Source of the DNA: JBBDNT01 sp040877445
Lineage (GTDB): Bacteria; Planctomycetota; Planctomycetia; Planctomycetales; Planctomycetaceae
Assembly: GCA_040877445.1 (NCBI GenBank)
Contig: JBBDNT010000109.1
Location: 1-5,802, forward strand
DNA length: 5,802 nt
Reading direction: 5' to 3'
The notes below the pieces were generated by a model. It did not search any database, had not been told where the DNA came from, and worked only from the letters and a program-made list of their open reading frames with translations. This document shows, in pieces, positions 4,138-5,802 of the stretch. The number at the start of each line of letters is the position of its first letter. Within the stretch, counting starts at the first letter, position 1. Position numbers and translations under genes: made by a program.

Positions 4138-5565
4138 CTACCACAGAGTAATGCCGAGCGGGATGTCCTCCATCAGCGCGTCCAGGTTTCGCGACCCGTC
4201 GGGTTGCAACAGGATGCCGAAGTCGGCTTCGATGGTTCGGCCTTCGTCCTTGAATCGAAACCGGCCGAACGTTCCCCGTCCGAATCGGCCGTCGAGTTGG
4301 ATGAAGAAATTTCGAGAAACCGTCAGCGTCTCTTGATCGAAAACGATCTCCCGAGAGTATCCGTCCGCCGGCGCCTCGCGCCCCCAATCGTTGTCGCGAG
4401 GCGCTTCGATTCGCGGGTCGATCAACCGCAGACCGCTCGATTCGTCGACGTCCTTCAGCAGCAACCGGAACGTCTTCGGGTACATGTCGGCCAGATCGTC
4501 ATTCGGACGTTTGAGGAACTGCGGAATCGTTCCGTCCTCATCCACCTCCGGGATCAGGAACAGGCTGCGGTCGGGCAACTCGTCCGGCCGACGAAAGTCC
4601 GCGACGGGAACCTGCGCCTTTAGTCGAACGGCATTCGGGGAATCGCCGATCACGAACGCACCGCCGGTACCGTCCGCGGAGTACCGGATCGTTCCGAAGT
4701 AGCTATCGAGCGTCGTCGGCCGTTTGATTCGGTGCATCACCACCCGCAAGCCATGCCTGACGAGGGGGACTCGCCCCTTCTCGAGCGGCAGCGTTCCCTC
4801 GCTGGCGGCGTCGCCGAGCCGGTCTCGTTCTTCCTCGGACATCGAAACATCAACCTTCGCGTTCGCGGGGTAATACCCCGGCTTGTCGGCGAAGCGCATC
4901 CCCACGCGGCTTCCCCCTTCGACGATGAACCGGAATCGTCCATCCGGCAGCATGACGGTCTCCTTTTCGGTGCCGACCAGTGGCCCAAATTCGGGATCGA
5001 TCCGGAGAATGCCGCGCGAGACGGTCATCCGCACGTCGGGAACCGGATCGCCGTCCTGATCGACGACGGCCCCTTCGACGTCGAACCGGTTGTTCAACAG
5101 GCAGTTCTGCCGCGCATAGATTACCTGCGCGAGCACCGCCCCTCGTCGCAGGGTCTCCTGAACCTCCTCGGGAAGCGTCGCCGGGTCCAGCGTTTCATCG
5201 TTCGGGTCGATGCCGTGCTTCGCGAGCAACCATTCCAGTCCCCCTTCCTCTTCATCTTCTTCGCCCTCGATCTCGACGATTTTCGCCGAGAGATCCTTCT
5301 CGTACTCCGGCTGGCCGAACGCGGTTTCGGCCTCGCATTCCGGCAGGATGTCGAAGAGCAGGAGGGGGCCGTCTTCCGCCGGCGGGACATCTTGATCCTT
5401 CGGCTCGGCCGGTTCGCTCCTCGCCGCGGATGCCACCGCGATTTCCGGCGATCGCGCCGCCGGCGCGACTTCGGGGGATTGCACCGGCGCAGGAGACGGT
5501 TCGGGAACGATCGAATTCGTGCAACCGACAAGCGCGACCACGAACAGCGTGAGAGCGACCCTCAT
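4138..5565 (-). CDS. Exported lipoprotein with carboxypeptidase-regulatory-like region
   Basis: A 475-residue protein of unknown function. The N terminus MRVALTLFVVALVGC is a short lipoprotein signal peptide with lipobox LVGC and lipidated Cys15. A Pro/Ala/Glu-rich linker follows (about 16-65), then an acidic stretch EGEEDEEEGG (100-109). From about 161 comes a beta-sandwich-like segment, VEGAVVDQDGDPVPDVRMTV then LPDGRFRFIVEGG, typical of carboxypeptidase regulatory-like domains that bind or stack extracellularly. The C-terminal 200 residues are rich in strands (YFGTIRYSADGTGGAF, RNFFIQLDGRFGRGTFGRF) without a motif I recognise. The ATG at 5565 is preferred over an ATG 20 codons upstream because CGAAAGGA stands seven bases before it and the signal peptide then begins at residue 1. 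It follows the FadB-like gene by 67 bp, close enough for cotranscription, with no functional link evident. Confidence 0.9.
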   Translation of the reverse strand: MRVALTLFVVALVGCTNSIVPEPSPAPVQSPEVAPAARSPEIAVASAARSEPAEPKDQDVPPAEDGPLLLFDILPECEAETAFGQPEYEKDLSAKIVEIEGEEDEEEGGLEWLLAKHGIDPNDETLDPATLPEEVQETLRRGAVLAQVIYARQNCLLNNRFDVEGAVVDQDGDPVPDVRMTVSRGILRIDPEFGPLVGTEKETVMLPDGRFRFIVEGGSRVGMRFADKPGYYPANAKVDVSMSEEERDRLGDAASEGTLPLEKGRVPLVRHGLRVVMHRIKRPTTLDSYFGTIRYSADGTGGAFVIGDSPNAVRLKAQVPVADFRRPDELPDRSLFLIPEVDEDGTIPQFLKRPNDDLADMYPKTFRLLLKDVDESSGLRLIDPRIEAPRDNDWGREAPADGYSREIVFDQETLTVSRNFFIQLDGRFGRGTFGRFRFKDEGRTIEADFGILLQPDGSRNLDALMEDIPLGITLW

Positions 5566-5572
5566 GGCGAAA

Positions 5573-5580
5573 TCCTTTCG
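5573..5580 (-). promoter_or_regulatory. Ribosome-binding site of the lipoprotein gene
   Basis: CGAAAGGA on the minus strand ends seven bases before the ATG at 5565, the same octamer and spacing as at the thiolase gene. It decides the start in favour of the signal-peptide methionine. Confidence 0.75.
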
Positions 5581-5632
5581 CGAGTATTCGTGTCGGCGTG
5601 TCCCTCGTGCTCTTCGTCGTTCCAATTCCTCA

Positions 5633-5802
5633 TCACTGCGGATAGAACTTCCCGCCGCTCTTCGCCAAATCCGTAAGCGTTTCGGTCGGCTCGAAGCGCT
5701 TGCCGAGTTCGCAGTACTTTTCGAGGTGGGCGACGATTTCCTTGGCGCCGACGTTGTCCGCCCAGCGCAGCAGGCCGCCGCGGAAGGGGGGGAAGCCGAT
5801 GC
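5633..5802 (-). CDS. C-terminal end of FadB/FadJ-type 3-hydroxyacyl-CoA dehydrogenase / enoyl-CoA hydratase (partial)
   Basis: The window edge cuts this gene, leaving two bases of a codon, 55 residues and a TGA stop at 5633-5635. The visible protein starts IGFPPFRGGLLRWADNVGAKEIV and ends LAKSGGKFYPQ. The 'G-GFPPFRGG-LR--D--G' block belongs to the last 3-hydroxyacyl-CoA dehydrogenase C-terminal domain of the multifunctional beta-oxidation enzyme, as does the closing 'L-E(D)-A-SG-KFY'. In the full enzyme the N-terminal hydratase and the NAD-binding dehydrogenase domains convert enoyl-CoA to 3-ketoacyl-CoA, which the thiolase at 1506-2613 then cleaves. FadB and FadJ cannot be separated from this fragment. 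The nearby FadA-type thiolase favours the FadB-like partner. Confidence 0.88.
   Translation of the reverse strand, partial: IGFPPFRGGLLRWADNVGAKEIVAHLEKYCELGKRFEPTETLTDLAKSGGKFYPQ

Noticed and set aside
4732..5676. 314-codon open frame on the plus strand opposite the lipoprotein
   Set aside because: It is antisense to a gene with a clear lipoprotein signal and ribosome-binding site. Its translation is Arg-rich and motif-free, as expected of a shadow frame in GC-rich DNA.

Overview
The window reads as one leftward (minus-strand) gene run from a GC-rich bacterium. Several features together suggest a planctomycete-like organism or a close environmental relative, but this rests on general impression and no marker gene is present: a 475-residue lipoprotein with a carboxypeptidase-regulatory-like region, CGAAAGGA ribosome-binding sites, short-palindrome repeats between genes, and a pair of small HicA-like/partner genes. 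Two runs of exactly ten N (2400-2409 and 2848-2857) show that this is a scaffolded draft assembly.

Layout in the direction of transcription (right to left). 5802-5633: the C-terminal 55 residues of a FadB/FadJ-type 3-hydroxyacyl-CoA dehydrogenase / enoyl-CoA hydratase. 5565-4138: an exported lipoprotein. 4031-3783 and 3786-3430: two small genes overlapping as ATGA, probably a HicA-like toxin and its partner, with a candidate promoter just upstream (4082-4053). 3281-3051: a 76-residue protein resembling VapB/AF2212-type antitoxins. 3019-2729: a small conserved protein of unknown function, cut by the second N run. 2613-1506: a FadA-type thiolase, cut by the first N run. 1296-268: a patatin-like phospholipase. 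267-1: no supported gene, but two palindromes.

How the genes relate. The first and sixth genes are the two halves of a classical fatty-acid beta-oxidation pair (multifunctional alpha-subunit-type enzyme and 3-ketoacyl-CoA thiolase), normally adjacent. Here about 3.0 kb holding a lipoprotein and four small, partly toxin-antitoxin-like genes lies between them. The patatin-like lipase downstream could supply fatty acids to the same pathway; that is inference from gene order only.

Non-coding structure is the other notable content. Three 21-bp palindromes with the same GGACGGA outer arms lie on both sides of the patatin gene, and two of them are embedded in an 82-83 bp tandem duplication. A 68-nt symmetric hairpin built of six CACGGAT heptamers lies between the small unknown gene and the thiolase. 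The thiolase's apparent frameshift is an artefact of the 10-N placeholder: both sides of the gap end on codon boundaries and about 20 codons appear to be missing.
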